The translations under genes and the position numbers were made by a program. Of a stretch of 64,000 nucleotides of DNA, positions 36,161-44,431 are shown piece by piece (position 1 is the stretch's first letter; every line of letters starts with the position of its first letter). This DNA is from Abiotrophia defectiva ATCC 49176 (lineage in GTDB: Bacteria > Bacillota > Bacilli > Lactobacillales > Aerococcaceae). The stretch covers positions 890,005 to 954,004 of the forward strand of contig NZ_KI535340.1 of assembly GCF_000160075.2 (NCBI RefSeq), read 5' to 3'. The notes below the pieces were generated by a model that saw only the letters and a list, made by a program, of their open reading frames with translations, had not been told where the DNA came from and searched no databases.

Positions 36161-38128
36161 TTATTTTTCGTAATCAATGTCGACCACATCTTGACCAAAG
36201 AGGGCCAAGGCTTGGCTGACAACAGGTGGGAGGCTGTCCTGATCTGGTGCCTGTGCGAAGACAGGGTCAACCGTCGGCAAGTCCTCCTGGTCCGCTACTG
36301 GCTGAGCGGGTTCTGGCGTTTCCATTGGCAGACCAAACAAATCAGTGCCTGGCTCACTTGCTTCTGGCGCCTCTGGTAGGTCCATCATGACTTGTTCCAG
36401 GCTTTGGAAGTCGTCTGATGGTGGGCTGGTTTGTTCAGCTTCTAGAGGCTCCGCCTCTAGGGCTAGCCTAATAGGTTCTGCCACGGCGCCAATTTTGATT
36501 GGACCGCCCGCTTGATCATAGAGGACCTTATAAGTCTGGCGCACCTGACTCCACTCACTCTGTAAGACAAAGGCCAGAGCGACTGGCCGGTCAAAGTGGC
36601 GAGCCAGTTGGCGGCTGAGTTCTTGGACGAAATCAGCATCTTGTTGGACTCGACCACAAAAGTCCTGGCTCTTGAAGGCCAAGAGAATACGTTCAGGACC
36701 TGCTGCCTGTACCTCTGCGCCCGTCAAGCGCACGCGGTCTTGTGGTGGCAAGGATTCTAGCCAAGCAGCCCAGCCACTTTTGAGCTGGCTGACGTCTTGA
36801 CGTGTGGCTTCATTGAGGACGGCATAGATGGCATCCGTGTCCAAATGATAGGCTTGGCGCTGGCCAGCAGGACGCTCGCGCGGTACCCTTGGTTGGTCAT
36901 CCTCCGCTGGGGCTTGAGGGCTAGGGACAGCTTGAGCAGGAGCCCCTGCACGCAACTGGGCTTCCAATTGGCGAACCTTGGCCTCCAGGGCTTGCACCTG
37001 ACGCACAAGATCGGCCACGGTGCCTGATTCAAGGCCAGAGGCTACTGGCTCATTGGCGACCTCTTGGGCCAATTCAATGGTGGCTACTTCTACGAAGAGA
37101 TCGGCCTGTGTAGCAAAACGCATTTGGTTTAAGGCCTGATTCAGTCTTTCAATTAGATTGTAATAAAAGCAGTTGTCCCCAGCTTGACGCAGAGGCTTGA
37201 GTTCTGCTTCGGTCAGGAGGGTGAAGTTGTCTTTGGAATTCAAGGTCAACAAGAGGTCCCGGCAGAAGAGAATTAGCTCTTCCACAAAGCGGTTGGCCTG
37301 CTTACCTTCTTGAAGACTGGCCTGCAGGATGCTCAAGGCCTTAGGCCCGTCCTGGGCTTGCAGGGCAGTCAGGTAATCGATATAGACGAGCTGAGACAAG
37401 GACCCTGTCACTTCCAAGGCAGATTGAACAGTCACCGCTGAGCGATTATAGGAAAGGGCTTGGTCTAACAAACTCAAGCTGTCCCGCATCCCACCATTAG
37501 CGGCCCGCGCAATCACTGCTAGGGCTTCCGCTTCAAAGTCAATCCCATCTTGTTCCAGAATGTACTGCATGCGACCGACTAAGTCGGCCTGGCTAATGCG
37601 GCCGAAGTCGAAGCGTTGGGTCCGCGAGATAATGGTGGCTGGAATCTTATGAGGTTCCGTCGTCGCTAGGATGAAGAGAACCTGAGCCGGTGGCTCTTCT
37701 AAGGTTTTGAGCAGGGCATTAAAGGCCCCGGTGGTCAACATATGGACCTCGTCGATGATATAAACCTTGTAGGTCGCTTGACTCGGCGCATAGCGCACTT
37801 TGTCCCGCAGGTCACGGATTTCCTCGACCCCGTTGTTGGAGGCCGCGTCAATCTCAATGACGTCGCTTAATTGGCCAGCTGTAATGGCCTGGCAAAGTTC
37901 ACACTGGTTGCAGGGATTGCCATCTGTCTGGTGTGGGCAGTTGACCGCCTTGGCCAGAATCTTGGCCGCAGAGGTCTTCCCTGTTCCCCGTGGCCCGGTG
38001 AACAAATAGGCGTGGCTTAATTGCTGGTTCTTGACCGCATTTTTCAGGGTTTCAGCGATGAGGGGTTGTCCCACCAACTCGTCAAAACTTTGGGGCCGCC
38101 AGACCCGATATAAGGCTTGATAACTCAT
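36161..38128 (-). CDS. dnaX: DNA polymerase III subunits gamma/tau
   Basis: The 655-residue clamp-loader ATPase has P-loop GPRGTGKTSAAKILAKAVNC, zinc motif CPHQTDGNPCNQCELC, Walker B YIIDEVHML and sensor NALLKTLEEPPAQVLFILATTE. The C-terminal half holds a coiled coil (about 370-395), a Pro/Ala/Gln linker, and a domain that would bind the polymerase in tau. No strong A-rich slippery site stands out, so full-length tau may be the only product. It is the first gene of a cluster that continues for 8 kb to tag. Confidence 0.96.
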   Translation of the reverse strand: MSYQALYRVWRPQSFDELVGQPLIAETLKNAVKNQQLSHAYLFTGPRGTGKTSAAKILAKAVNCPHQTDGNPCNQCELCQAITAGQLSDVIEIDAASNNGVEEIRDLRDKVRYAPSQATYKVYIIDEVHMLTTGAFNALLKTLEEPPAQVLFILATTEPHKIPATIISRTQRFDFGRISQADLVGRMQYILEQDGIDFEAEALAVIARAANGGMRDSLSLLDQALSYNRSAVTVQSALEVTGSLSQLVYIDYLTALQAQDGPKALSILQASLQEGKQANRFVEELILFCRDLLLTLNSKDNFTLLTEAELKPLRQAGDNCFYYNLIERLNQALNQMRFATQADLFVEVATIELAQEVANEPVASGLESGTVADLVRQVQALEAKVRQLEAQLRAGAPAQAVPSPQAPAEDDQPRVPRERPAGQRQAYHLDTDAIYAVLNEATRQDVSQLKSGWAAWLESLPPQDRVRLTGAEVQAAGPERILLAFKSQDFCGRVQQDADFVQELSRQLARHFDRPVALAFVLQSEWSQVRQTYKVLYDQAGGPIKIGAVAEPIRLALEAEPLEAEQTSPPSDDFQSLEQVMMDLPEAPEASEPGTDLFGLPMETPEPAQPVADQEDLPTVDPVFAQAPDQDSLPPVVSQALALFGQDVVDIDYEK

Positions 38129-38166
38129 TGTCCACCCTCCTTTTTGGGCACAGATATTTCCTATCT

Positions 38167-38175
38167 ATTATAGCA
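38167..38175 (-). promoter_or_regulatory. Extended -10 promoter of the dnaX cluster
   Basis: TGCTATAAT on the minus strand lies about 40 bases before the dnaX ATG. No good -35 is seen. An AGGAGGGTGG ribosome binding site follows. Confidence 0.5.
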
Positions 38176-38233
38176 TACCTCACCCCCTATCCGCTAGGCG
38201 GGGACTTAGAAATCTCCATTGGCCTCATGGTCT

Positions 38234-38264
38234 CCCTATTTATCTATTCTATAGATAAATAGGG
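38234..38264. repeat. Solo CCCTAT palindrome, copy C
   Basis: Perfect 14-base arms (CCCTATTTATCTAT and complement) surround a TCT loop. The ends match the terminal palindromes of the 26.9 and 49.2 kb elements, but the inner bases differ in both arms together. It lies between the dnaX promoter and the mgtA terminator. Confidence 0.7.
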
Positions 38265-38363
38265 TAGAAGTTAGCAAATCTACGGTTATTTTTCTTAACA
38301 TATTTTCAAATCTAGTTCTTTACGGAGCCCCCTAGCTCAAGCTTCTTCATCCTAGCAAACCAA

Positions 38364-38390
38364 AAAGGCTGGGACCTAATCCCAGCCTTT
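38364..38390 (-). terminator. Terminator of mgtA
   Basis: AAAGGCTGGGA pairs with TCCCAGCCTTT around a five-base loop, five bases after the mgtA stop, with a T-run on the minus strand. Confidence 0.88.
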
Positions 38391-38394
38391 GGCT

Positions 38395-41052
38395 CTAGAG
38401 CCATTCATTATAACGTTTGATATAAGCTGCTTTCACTACTGTCACTAAGGCCATGTAGGCGACAATAATCAGCAGTAAGGCGATAAAGTACGGCGCATTC
38501 AATGGTGCCAACTTAAGTGCGCCAGCTAATGGCGTATAAGGTAAGATAGTTACGGCGAAAACTGCAAAAAGTGAAGTGACCACTAGGGAGAAAGCCGGTA
38601 GGGACTGCACAAAAGGCAATTTTGGTGAGCGTAACATATAGATTACCATGGTTTGCGACCACATGGACTGAATGAACCAACCAGTTTGGAATACCATGAG
38701 GAAGTAGGCTGGATCAGCTGACTCAAAATAGCTGGTTCCCGTAATCATGGGCCCAATCAGGAAGAACATCACCATAAAGGTGATAATATCAAAGATAGAC
38801 GATGTTGGCCCCATCCAAGCCATAAAGCGTGTAATGGATTTTGCTGACCATGCCCGTGGCTCCTTGAGAAATTCAGGATCTACATTGTCAAAAGGTAGGG
38901 CAATGCAAGATAAGTCATAGACCAGATTGAGCACAATCAGATGTACAGGTGCCATCGGTAAGAATGGCAGGAAGACCGACGCAAACAAGAGGGAGAAAAT
39001 ATTACCAAAGTTAGAGCTGACCGTCATCTTGATATATTTGGTCATGTTGGCGTAGACCTTACGGCCTTCAATTAAGCCTTTTTCTAAGACCAAGAGGTCC
39101 TTGTCTAATAGGATTACATCGGCCACTTCCTTGGCAATATCAACCGCTGTATCAACAGAAATCCCCACATCTGACACGCGTAAGGAAGGCGCATCATTAA
39201 TGCCATCCCCCATATAGCCGACCTTGTGGCCCTTGGCTTTGAGCAGGCGAATAATACGGGCCTTTTGGTCTGGTGAGAGTTTGGCGAAGATGGTAATATC
39301 ATCAACCAACTCACCTAATGTCTCATCGGTCATCGTGTCAATATCTGTCCCTAGCAGAATGTGATCAACATCTAATCCTACCTTTTCGCAAACTGTCCGG
39401 GCCACCTTCTCGTTGTCCCCAGTCAAAATCTTAGTTGCCACGCCATGCTCGCGTAGGGCCTGGATGGCTGGCGCTGCCGAAGGCTTAGGTGGATCTAAGA
39501 AGGCTAGGTAGCCCATAAGAATCATGTCCGATTCATCTTGGACTGTGAAGGCATGGTGGGGATTGTCATAATTCTTGTAGCAGACCCCTAGGACACGTAG
39601 CCCTTGGTCATTGAGATTACTCATGGCTTCTAGGACATCAGCGCGAATCTCGTCCGTTAGCGCTATAATCTGGCCGTCATCTTGGACATAATTGGAAATT
39701 GACAGCATCTCTTCTAGGGCCCCTTTGGTCACCATGCGGACTTGGCTCCCTTCTTGAACGATAACACTCATACGACGACGTTCAAAGTCAAAGGGGAGCT
39801 CGTCAATTTTCTTGTAACGACTGGCTAGGTCCCGTAGGTCCTCATGTTCTAGAGCTTCTTTCTCAGTACGACCAATAATGGCCCGATCCAGAAGATTCTT
39901 AAGTCCTGTCTGGAAGTAGGAATTAAGGTAGGCAACCTTAAGGACTCCTAGGTCTAGCTGCGCATGAATGTCCAAGGGATACTCTAGGATAATTTCGTCC
40001 TGGGTTAGAGTACCGGTCTTGTCTGTACAGAGAATGTCAATAGCGCCTAAATCCTGAATGGCGTTGAGCTTCTTAATCACGACTTTTTCTTTTGCCATGA
40101 TAACAGAGCCTTTGGCCAGACTGGCTGTGATAATCATCGGCAGCATCTCAGGTGTCAAACCAACCGCCACACTTAAGGCAAAGACACCTGCTTCTAGCCA
40201 GTCCGAATCGGTCAGCCCATTAATAACGAAGACCACCGGTACTAAGACTAGCATCAGACGTATGAGCAGCCAGGAAATGCTGTTCATCTCCTTCTCAAAA
40301 GAAGTCGGCTCGTCATAGGTGTTCAGCGTCTTCTCAATCCGCCCAATCAAGGTATGGTTCCCCGTCACCAAGACTAGGGCAGTAGCACTTCCGCTCACTA
40401 CGTTGGACCCCATAAAGACGAGTTGCTCCGCCTCCAATGGGCTCTTGTTAGCTTGACTAGGGTCAGGCAGGGCATAAGCCTTCTTCTCGACGGAATCACT
40501 CTCACCCGTCAGGCTAGATTGTTGGACGAAAAAGTCGCGGGATTCTAATAGCAGGACATCTGCCGGAAGCATGTCGCCGGCGCTTAATTTAACCAGGTCC
40601 CCTACAACCAATTCATCAATCGGCACCTCACTCTCTTGCCCATCTCGGATGACCGTAGCAGTGTTAACAATCAGGCTGGATAAATTGCTGGCAGCCTGGT
40701 CACTCTTGAGCTCTTGGAAGAAGCGAATAGCACCAGATACCATAACTAAAACAAGGATAATAATAGGGGTGGTCGGATCTTGCTCACCAGGTTCGGCTAA
40801 AATGACATTGGTCACTAGGGAGACCAAGGCAATAATCAGCAGAATGACGGTGAAGGGGTTAATAATGGATTCATAAATTTTTTGCCAGAGACTAGCCTGG
40901 TTGGCTTTGGTAATGACATTCTCACCATAAGTTTCGCGATTGACTTCAACTTGCTCTGGGCTCAAGCCACGGGGAGAGCTCCCTACTTGGGTTAGGAGTT
41001 CAGCCGTTGGTTGCATCATTGCTAATTCTAAACGTTCTTTTGCTGTTAACAT
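38395..41052 (-). CDS. mgtA: Magnesium-translocating P-type ATPase
   Basis: The 885-residue IIIB-type P-ATPase imports Mg2+. It shows the actuator motif SSLTGESD (about 184), the phosphorylation site CTDKTGTLTQ (about 348), KGALEEML in the nucleotide-binding domain, TGDNEKVARTVCEKVG, and the hinge MGDGINDAPSLR (about 630). About ten membrane helices are present. The RBS is GAGAGGTG. Upstream lie a 30-codon leader ORF, an intrinsic terminator and an M-box, so expression is controlled by Mg2+ through transcript termination and perhaps also by leader translation. Confidence 0.95.
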   Translation of the reverse strand: MLTAKERLELAMMQPTAELLTQVGSSPRGLSPEQVEVNRETYGENVITKANQASLWQKIYESIINPFTVILLIIALVSLVTNVILAEPGEQDPTTPIIILVLVMVSGAIRFFQELKSDQAASNLSSLIVNTATVIRDGQESEVPIDELVVGDLVKLSAGDMLPADVLLLESRDFFVQQSSLTGESDSVEKKAYALPDPSQANKSPLEAEQLVFMGSNVVSGSATALVLVTGNHTLIGRIEKTLNTYDEPTSFEKEMNSISWLLIRLMLVLVPVVFVINGLTDSDWLEAGVFALSVAVGLTPEMLPMIITASLAKGSVIMAKEKVVIKKLNAIQDLGAIDILCTDKTGTLTQDEIILEYPLDIHAQLDLGVLKVAYLNSYFQTGLKNLLDRAIIGRTEKEALEHEDLRDLASRYKKIDELPFDFERRRMSVIVQEGSQVRMVTKGALEEMLSISNYVQDDGQIIALTDEIRADVLEAMSNLNDQGLRVLGVCYKNYDNPHHAFTVQDESDMILMGYLAFLDPPKPSAAPAIQALREHGVATKILTGDNEKVARTVCEKVGLDVDHILLGTDIDTMTDETLGELVDDITIFAKLSPDQKARIIRLLKAKGHKVGYMGDGINDAPSLRVSDVGISVDTAVDIAKEVADVILLDKDLLVLEKGLIEGRKVYANMTKYIKMTVSSNFGNIFSLLFASVFLPFLPMAPVHLIVLNLVYDLSCIALPFDNVDPEFLKEPRAWSAKSITRFMAWMGPTSSIFDIITFMVMFFLIGPMITGTSYFESADPAYFLMVFQTGWFIQSMWSQTMVIYMLRSPKLPFVQSLPAFSLVVTSLFAVFAVTILPYTPLAGALKLAPLNAPYFIALLLIIVAYMALVTVVKAAYIKRYNEWL

Positions 41053-41077
41053 GGGTTCACCTCTCTAATTTATAGGG

Positions 41078-41170
41078 TTACCCAAATAGCCAAACCAGGG
41101 CGTGTTCAGCGCCTTGGCTTCGATATTCAGGTTTTGGCCTCAGTATTGGTTCACTATCGGCATTCGGCAT
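41078..41170 (-). CDS. Putative mgtA leader peptide, 30 aa
   Basis: A 30-codon ORF starts at ATG 41170 behind a near-ideal RBS (AAAGGAG, eight bases) and ends at TAA 41078-41080, 25 bases before mgtA. The peptide opens MPNADSEPILRPKPEYRS and ends ALVWLFG; it has four prolines, three in an E-P/R-P/K-P pattern. GTGTTCAGC just before and at the start region (41180-41172) can pair with GCTGAACAC at codons 21-24 (41110-41102), and CGATA pairs with TATCG inside. Thus the ORF is folded into one hairpin. In Salmonella, proline-rich leader ORFs (mgtL, mgtP) control Mg2+ transporter genes; a similar role here is inference. Confidence 0.6.
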   Translation of the reverse strand: MPNADSEPILRPKPEYRSQGAEHALVWLFG

Positions 41171-41212
41171 GCTGAACACTCCTTTCTTAGTTGATTTTTG
41201 CGCAGTAGGCAT

Positions 41213-41261
41213 CAAAAAAGACTTTACCTCGTGATGGCTTAGACCATGACAAGATAAAGTC
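41213..41261 (-). terminator. Expression-platform terminator of the M-box
   Basis: On the minus strand GACTTTATCTTGTCATGG pairs with the segment ending in GGTAAAGTC, followed by six T. It sits right after the M-box aptamer and before the leader ORF, as expected for Mg2+-induced termination. Confidence 0.85.
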
Positions 41262-41425
41262 GTCTCACTTTCTCATTCATCGTCCAAGCTTTAACATCAT
41301 AGGGCGATGAAATGACGTTAGTCGCCGCCTTCTCGACAGCAACTGCTAACCAACGCGAAGTGTCTCCACTTCTTTGCGGTAGTCATCCGTATCCCTATGG
41401 TAGTCTCACCTACCGAATTGCACCC
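41262..41425 (-). promoter_or_regulatory. M-box (ykoK leader) magnesium riboswitch
   Basis: The leader shows the M-box landmarks in order: GTAGGTGAGACTACC, ATAGGGATACGG, a variable stem, CATCGCCCTATGATG, TTAAAGCTTGGACGATGAATG. These match the known ykoK/mgtE aptamer, including GGTGAGGCT-like and GCTAAAGC-like elements. It senses Mg2+ directly. The 5' end is near 41425, directly after the promoter. A perfect terminator follows, so high Mg2+ should stop transcription before mgtA. Confidence 0.9.
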
Positions 41426-41427
41426 TT

Positions 41428-41456
41428 AGTATAGCGCTAATATTTGGCTCTGTCAA
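41428..41456 (-). promoter_or_regulatory. Promoter of the M-box/mgtA transcript
   Basis: TTGACA (41456-41451), a 17-base spacer and TATACT (41433-41428) form a near-consensus promoter that places the start at the M-box 5' end. Confidence 0.85.
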
Positions 41457-41458
41457 TC

Positions 41459-41487
41459 AAAAAAATGCCCCCAAATGGGAGGCATTT
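41459..41487 (-). terminator. Terminator of yjdF
   Basis: AAATGCCTCC pairs with GGGGGCATTT and runs into seven T on the minus strand, seven bases after the yjdF stop. Confidence 0.85.
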
Positions 41488-41493
41488 CGGGCC

Positions 41494-41916
41494 TTAATGG
41501 CCACGATGTTTTTCTCGACGTTTAGCCTGCTTAAGGGCAAATTGGCGCGCTTGGTGCTCGCGTTTATTGGCGCTTTTTTGACGCTTGCCCTTTTGTTGTC
41601 GGGTCTCTTGCTGGACCTTCAAGGCAAGCTGAGCCTTGGTACTGGCTACTGGCGCCTCTACTAAGGCGCGTTTGGCTTGGCGCAAGAGACGTTTGGGGTT
41701 GAGCCTTTTGTGCGGGTCTAGCTTTTCTTGGTCCACTGCCGGACTCCAAGTCAAGTCTTGCCAGATACTGGGTAGCTTGGCCAAAAGCTGAGGATTAGTC
41801 GGTTCTTGGCCGAAGGTGTAGGTCGCCACCCGCATGCGCTTGGCCTCACGCCATTCCAAGCGCCCTAGCCAAAAACTCCCGTCGAAATATACTGTGAGAC
41901 AGATGCTTTCCGTCAT
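41494..41916 (-). CDS. yjdF: YjdF-family protein (DUF2992)
   Basis: The 140-residue protein has the family start LTVYFDGSFWLGRLEWRE and RMRVATYTFGQEPTNPQLL, followed by a strongly basic C-terminal half (LNPKRLLRQAKRAL, then Lys/Arg/Gln-rich to the end). YjdF proteins are mostly known because their mRNAs carry a riboswitch that responds to azaaromatic compounds. The protein itself has no established activity. The basic tail suggests nucleic-acid or ribosome binding, which is inference. The RBS GGAGGG is part of a hairpin. Confidence 0.88.
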   Translation of the reverse strand: MTESICLTVYFDGSFWLGRLEWREAKRMRVATYTFGQEPTNPQLLAKLPSIWQDLTWSPAVDQEKLDPHKRLNPKRLLRQAKRALVEAPVASTKAQLALKVQQETRQQKGKRQKSANKREHQARQFALKQAKRREKHRGH

Positions 41917-41918
41917 AA

Positions 41919-42016
41919 CAGTCCCTCCTTTTTTGAATTCAAATGAAGGGACAACCCAGGAGGGGCAGGTTACTGCTAGCCAAAGCTAGGACCGGACTAC
42001 CAACCGATTCATGTGT
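41919..42016 (-). promoter_or_regulatory. Candidate yjdF riboswitch
   Basis: The roughly 95-base leader lies directly before yjdF. It begins ACACATGAATCGGTTGG, contains the hairpin CTAGC-TTTG-GCTAG, and ends in GTCCCTTC (41952-41945) that pairs over eight positions with the RBS GGAGGGAC (41928-41921). That would hide the RBS, as expected for a translational switch. Identification rests on position before a DUF2992 gene and on this fold. I cannot run a covariance model. Confidence 0.65.
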
Positions 42017-42053
42017 TTTTATCATTCTACCTTAGTATACAACGTAGCATAAG

Positions 42054-42085
42054 AAAAAACCATTATATCATATATGATATAATGG
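42054..42085 (-). terminator. AT-rich perfect palindrome with T-run
   Basis: A perfect 26-base palindrome (arm CCATTATATCATA, 42060-42085) is followed on the minus strand by six T. It lies between the SRP RNA gene and yjdF, so it most likely stops readthrough from the RNA gene. Confidence 0.6.
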
Positions 42086-42114
42086 GCAGTTTTAATGGTA
42101 CTCGATAAATAAAA

Positions 42115-42190
42115 AAATAAGCACATGGCTTTGTCACTTATAGCTGCTACCTTCCGGTCCTGACTCGATTCATGACGCCGCCATTGCCTA
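42115..42190 (-). ncRNA. ffs: Signal recognition particle RNA, small type
   Basis: The minus strand contains the SRP domain IV hallmark: GAGTCAGGACCGGAAGGT followed by AGCAGC. It has the GGAA tetraloop and the asymmetric loop that Ffh binds. The ends GCAATGGC and GCCATGTGC pair to close the molecule. A T-rich tail (TTATTTTTTTATTT) marks the 3' end near 42110-42115. It would work with Ffh in co-translational membrane targeting. End positions are estimates to a few bases. Confidence 0.92.
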
Positions 42191-42195
42191 CTCTT

Positions 42196-42224
42196 ATTCT
42201 AGCAAAAGCTGATTCAAAATGCAA
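42196..42224 (-). promoter_or_regulatory. Promoter of the SRP RNA gene
   Basis: TTGCAT (42224-42219), a 17-base spacer ending in TGC, and TAGAAT (42201-42196) form an extended -10 promoter that predicts a start about seven bases on, near 42189. Confidence 0.75.
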
Positions 42225-42306
42225 GATGCAAGCCACTAGGCCCCCCCTACCTCGCCAATTTCCCCATAAAAAGAAGCTAGGAATGACTTCCTGGCTTGCT
42301 TCACTA

Positions 42307-43302
42307 TTAGGCAATGTCGTTGCTACATTGGCCTGTTTCCAGGTAAGACTTGAGGTTATTGAAGCTGGTTTCCACCATGTTCTCTACTGCCTCATCGGTG
42401 TAGCTCCCCATGTGAGGGGTTAATAAGACCTTAGGATAGAGGTCAACCAATTTCTTAACCGCAGGATCGCTAATCTTTTGACCGCGCAAGTCCTTGAAGA
42501 AGAATTGGCTCTCGTTCTCTAAGACATCTAAGCCTGCCCCAGCCAAATGACCAGATTCGATGGCTTCAATAATGGCATCCACATCCTGCAACTCACCGCG
42601 CGCGGTGTTGACCAAAATAGCCCCTGGCTTCATTTTGCTGATAAATTCCTTGGTGATGACCTTGCCATTAGCTGGAATGTAAGGCGCGTGAATGGAAATC
42701 ACGTCTGACTTAGCTAAGAGCTCATCTAGTTCTACTTGGGTGCAGATATGGTCTACCCCTTCTTTTGGAAAGGCGTCGTAGGCTAAGACATTCGCGCCCA
42801 AGCCCTTGAAGAGGGTTGCGGTTGTCAAGCCAATCCGGCCAATCCCAACCACACCAACGGTACAGTTACGGATTTCCTTGGCAAACATTTGATTGTCCAC
42901 ACGGAAATCTTGTTGGCTAGTGCGATTAGTGGTGTAGGCCACGTTACGCAAGAGGGTCATGGCCAAGGTTAGGGCCAATTCAGAAATGGCGTTAGGCGAG
43001 TAGAAAGGCACATAAGCCAACTTAAAGCCTAATTCCTTGGCATAGGCCACATCGATATGGTTAACACCAACAGTCCGGGTCAAGACATATTCTACGCCCA
43101 ATTCCTTGTAGATGTCTAAGACTTCCTTGTTAGCCCAGCAGTTACCACGTAAGATAACCGCTTGGCAACCAGCAGCTTGACGCGCTTCTTCAGGCCCATT
43201 CAAGTAGTTGGCTACACAGACTAAGTCATAGCCAAACTTTTGATTGACGGCTTCAAAAATTGGTAGTTCGACGTCACGGACGCCATATGCTAATACTTTC
43301 AT
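42307..43302 (-). CDS. D-lactate/D-2-hydroxyacid dehydrogenase
   Basis: The 331-residue NAD-dependent enzyme reduces a 2-keto acid to the D-2-hydroxy acid. It has the substrate-loop start [26 protein letters not shown], the NAD motif [20 protein letters not shown] (about 148-167), catalytic Arg in VNTARGEL and catalytic His in TPHMGSYT. Length and layout fit D-lactate or D-2-hydroxyisocaproate dehydrogenase; the motifs alone do not separate them. It follows an AEC carrier by 82 bases on the same strand, suggesting a shared organic-acid role. Confidence 0.88.
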   Translation of the reverse strand: MKVLAYGVRDVELPIFEAVNQKFGYDLVCVANYLNGPEEARQAAGCQAVILRGNCWANKEVLDIYKELGVEYVLTRTVGVNHIDVAYAKELGFKLAYVPFYSPNAISELALTLAMTLLRNVAYTTNRTSQQDFRVDNQMFAKEIRNCTVGVVGIGRIGLTTATLFKGLGANVLAYDAFPKEGVDHICTQVELDELLAKSDVISIHAPYIPANGKVITKEFISKMKPGAILVNTARGELQDVDAIIEAIESGHLAGAGLDVLENESQFFFKDLRGQKISDPAVKKLVDLYPKVLLTPHMGSYTDEAVENMVETSFNNLKSYLETGQCSNDIA

Positions 43303-43384
43303 GATTTGATAATACTCCTTTATAAAAGAGGAAAAGTAGACCGAGGTCGGAACCCCGTCTACTTTGCCTAGTGCTTGTGACTAA

Positions 43385-44431
43385 TTATAAGCCTGCGAAA
43401 ATCCCTTGTCCTACGACAATCCAGAAGATAATCGCCAAGATGCTGAGCACGGTCGCCAAGAGGGAGACGTTACTTGCTAGAACCGCTTCACGGTCGAATT
43501 TAATGGCATAAGCCACCGCAACCGTTGCTGGTGGGGTTGCTAACATGATAATGATCCCCATAGCCGCTTCAAAGCCCATTGGCAAGAAGAAGTTGATGGC
43601 GAAGATAAGGGCTACAAAGATAGCAGGGACAAAGAGTAATTTAACGACTGAGTAGTACCAAGCAGCTTTTTCTTTGACGGCATCTGCAATCGAGATGTTA
43701 CCCAAGGTAATCCCGATAGCTAACCAAGCTAATGGAGAGCTCAAGTCTGCCAAGTAGGTCAGGGCCTTGAAGAGCCATGGCGCAGTTAAGTCAATACGTA
43801 GGAAGGCGACGTTCACCATTTCCTTGGTCTTAGGATCCATAACGGATACTTGTGGTAAAGAGCCTTGGAAGAGCCAGATAAGGAGACCTGCGAAGGTCGC
43901 AATCACAATAATGTTCCCGAAGATAGACTTAAGGTTCTTCTTCTCGAATTTAGTGCCACTCATGCGGATCAAGCCGTAAGAGTAGAGGAAGACCCGGTAA
44001 GCCAAGTTGAAGATATTGGCGTAGAGTACCCCGGTTGCCCCTAGTAAGCCGTTGATGATTGGGATACCGAAGAAGGTGGTTGACCCAAAGGTTGTCAGAA
44101 CAGATAAGGTGGTCTTGCGGTCTCCCTTTTCCTTAACGAAGAAAAGCTCACCTAGGACAATCAGAATCACGTAGGCTACAAAACCAAAGATAAAGACGTT
44201 GAGACCCTTGGTGAAGGTTTCCTTGCTTATTGGCGCCATAAAGGCCTTAAAGGCCAAAGCCGGAATCGCCACTGATAGGACTAGGTTACTAATGACCTTG
44301 CCGCTCTTTTCGTCGACAATATTCTTCTTACGAATATAATAGCCGACTAAGATAATAGAAATTGTAGAGAAAATGTTCTCTACAAACTTGGGGTTACTTA
44401 AAACCTCAACTAACTTATCAAATACTTGCAA
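43385..44431 (-). CDS. AEC-family auxin efflux carrier-like organic acid transporter
   Basis: The protein of about 348 residues has roughly ten membrane helices in two halves (SIILVGYYIRKKNI, SNLVLSVAIPALAFKAFM, then in the second half LAWLAIGITLGNISI and ATPPATVAVAYAIKFD). In lactic acid bacteria AEC proteins carry malate, malonate, citrate or lactate. The best start is TTG at 44431, which has AAGGAGG nine bases upstream; an in-frame ATG at 44497 has no RBS and adds an unlikely hydrophilic leader. The downstream D-2-hydroxyacid dehydrogenase hints at lactate or a 2-keto acid as cargo. Confidence 0.82.
   Translation of the reverse strand: MQVFDKLVEVLSNPKFVENIFSTISIILVGYYIRKKNIVDEKSGKVISNLVLSVAIPALAFKAFMAPISKETFTKGLNVFIFGFVAYVILIVLGELFFVKEKGDRKTTLSVLTTFGSTTFFGIPIINGLLGATGVLYANIFNLAYRVFLYSYGLIRMSGTKFEKKNLKSIFGNIIVIATFAGLLIWLFQGSLPQVSVMDPKTKEMVNVAFLRIDLTAPWLFKALTYLADLSSPLAWLAIGITLGNISIADAVKEKAAWYYSVVKLLFVPAIFVALIFAINFFLPMGFEAAMGIIIMLATPPATVAVAYAIKFDREAVLASNVSLLATVLSILAIIFWIVVGQGIFAGL

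Noticed and set aside
36161-38128. Programmed frameshift in dnaX
   Set aside because: No A-rich slippery heptamer with a stem-loop stood out in the middle of the gene.
42060-42085. Perfect AT-rich palindrome as a regulator operator
   Set aside because: Six T follow it on the transcribed strand after the SRP RNA gene, so a terminator is the simpler reading.
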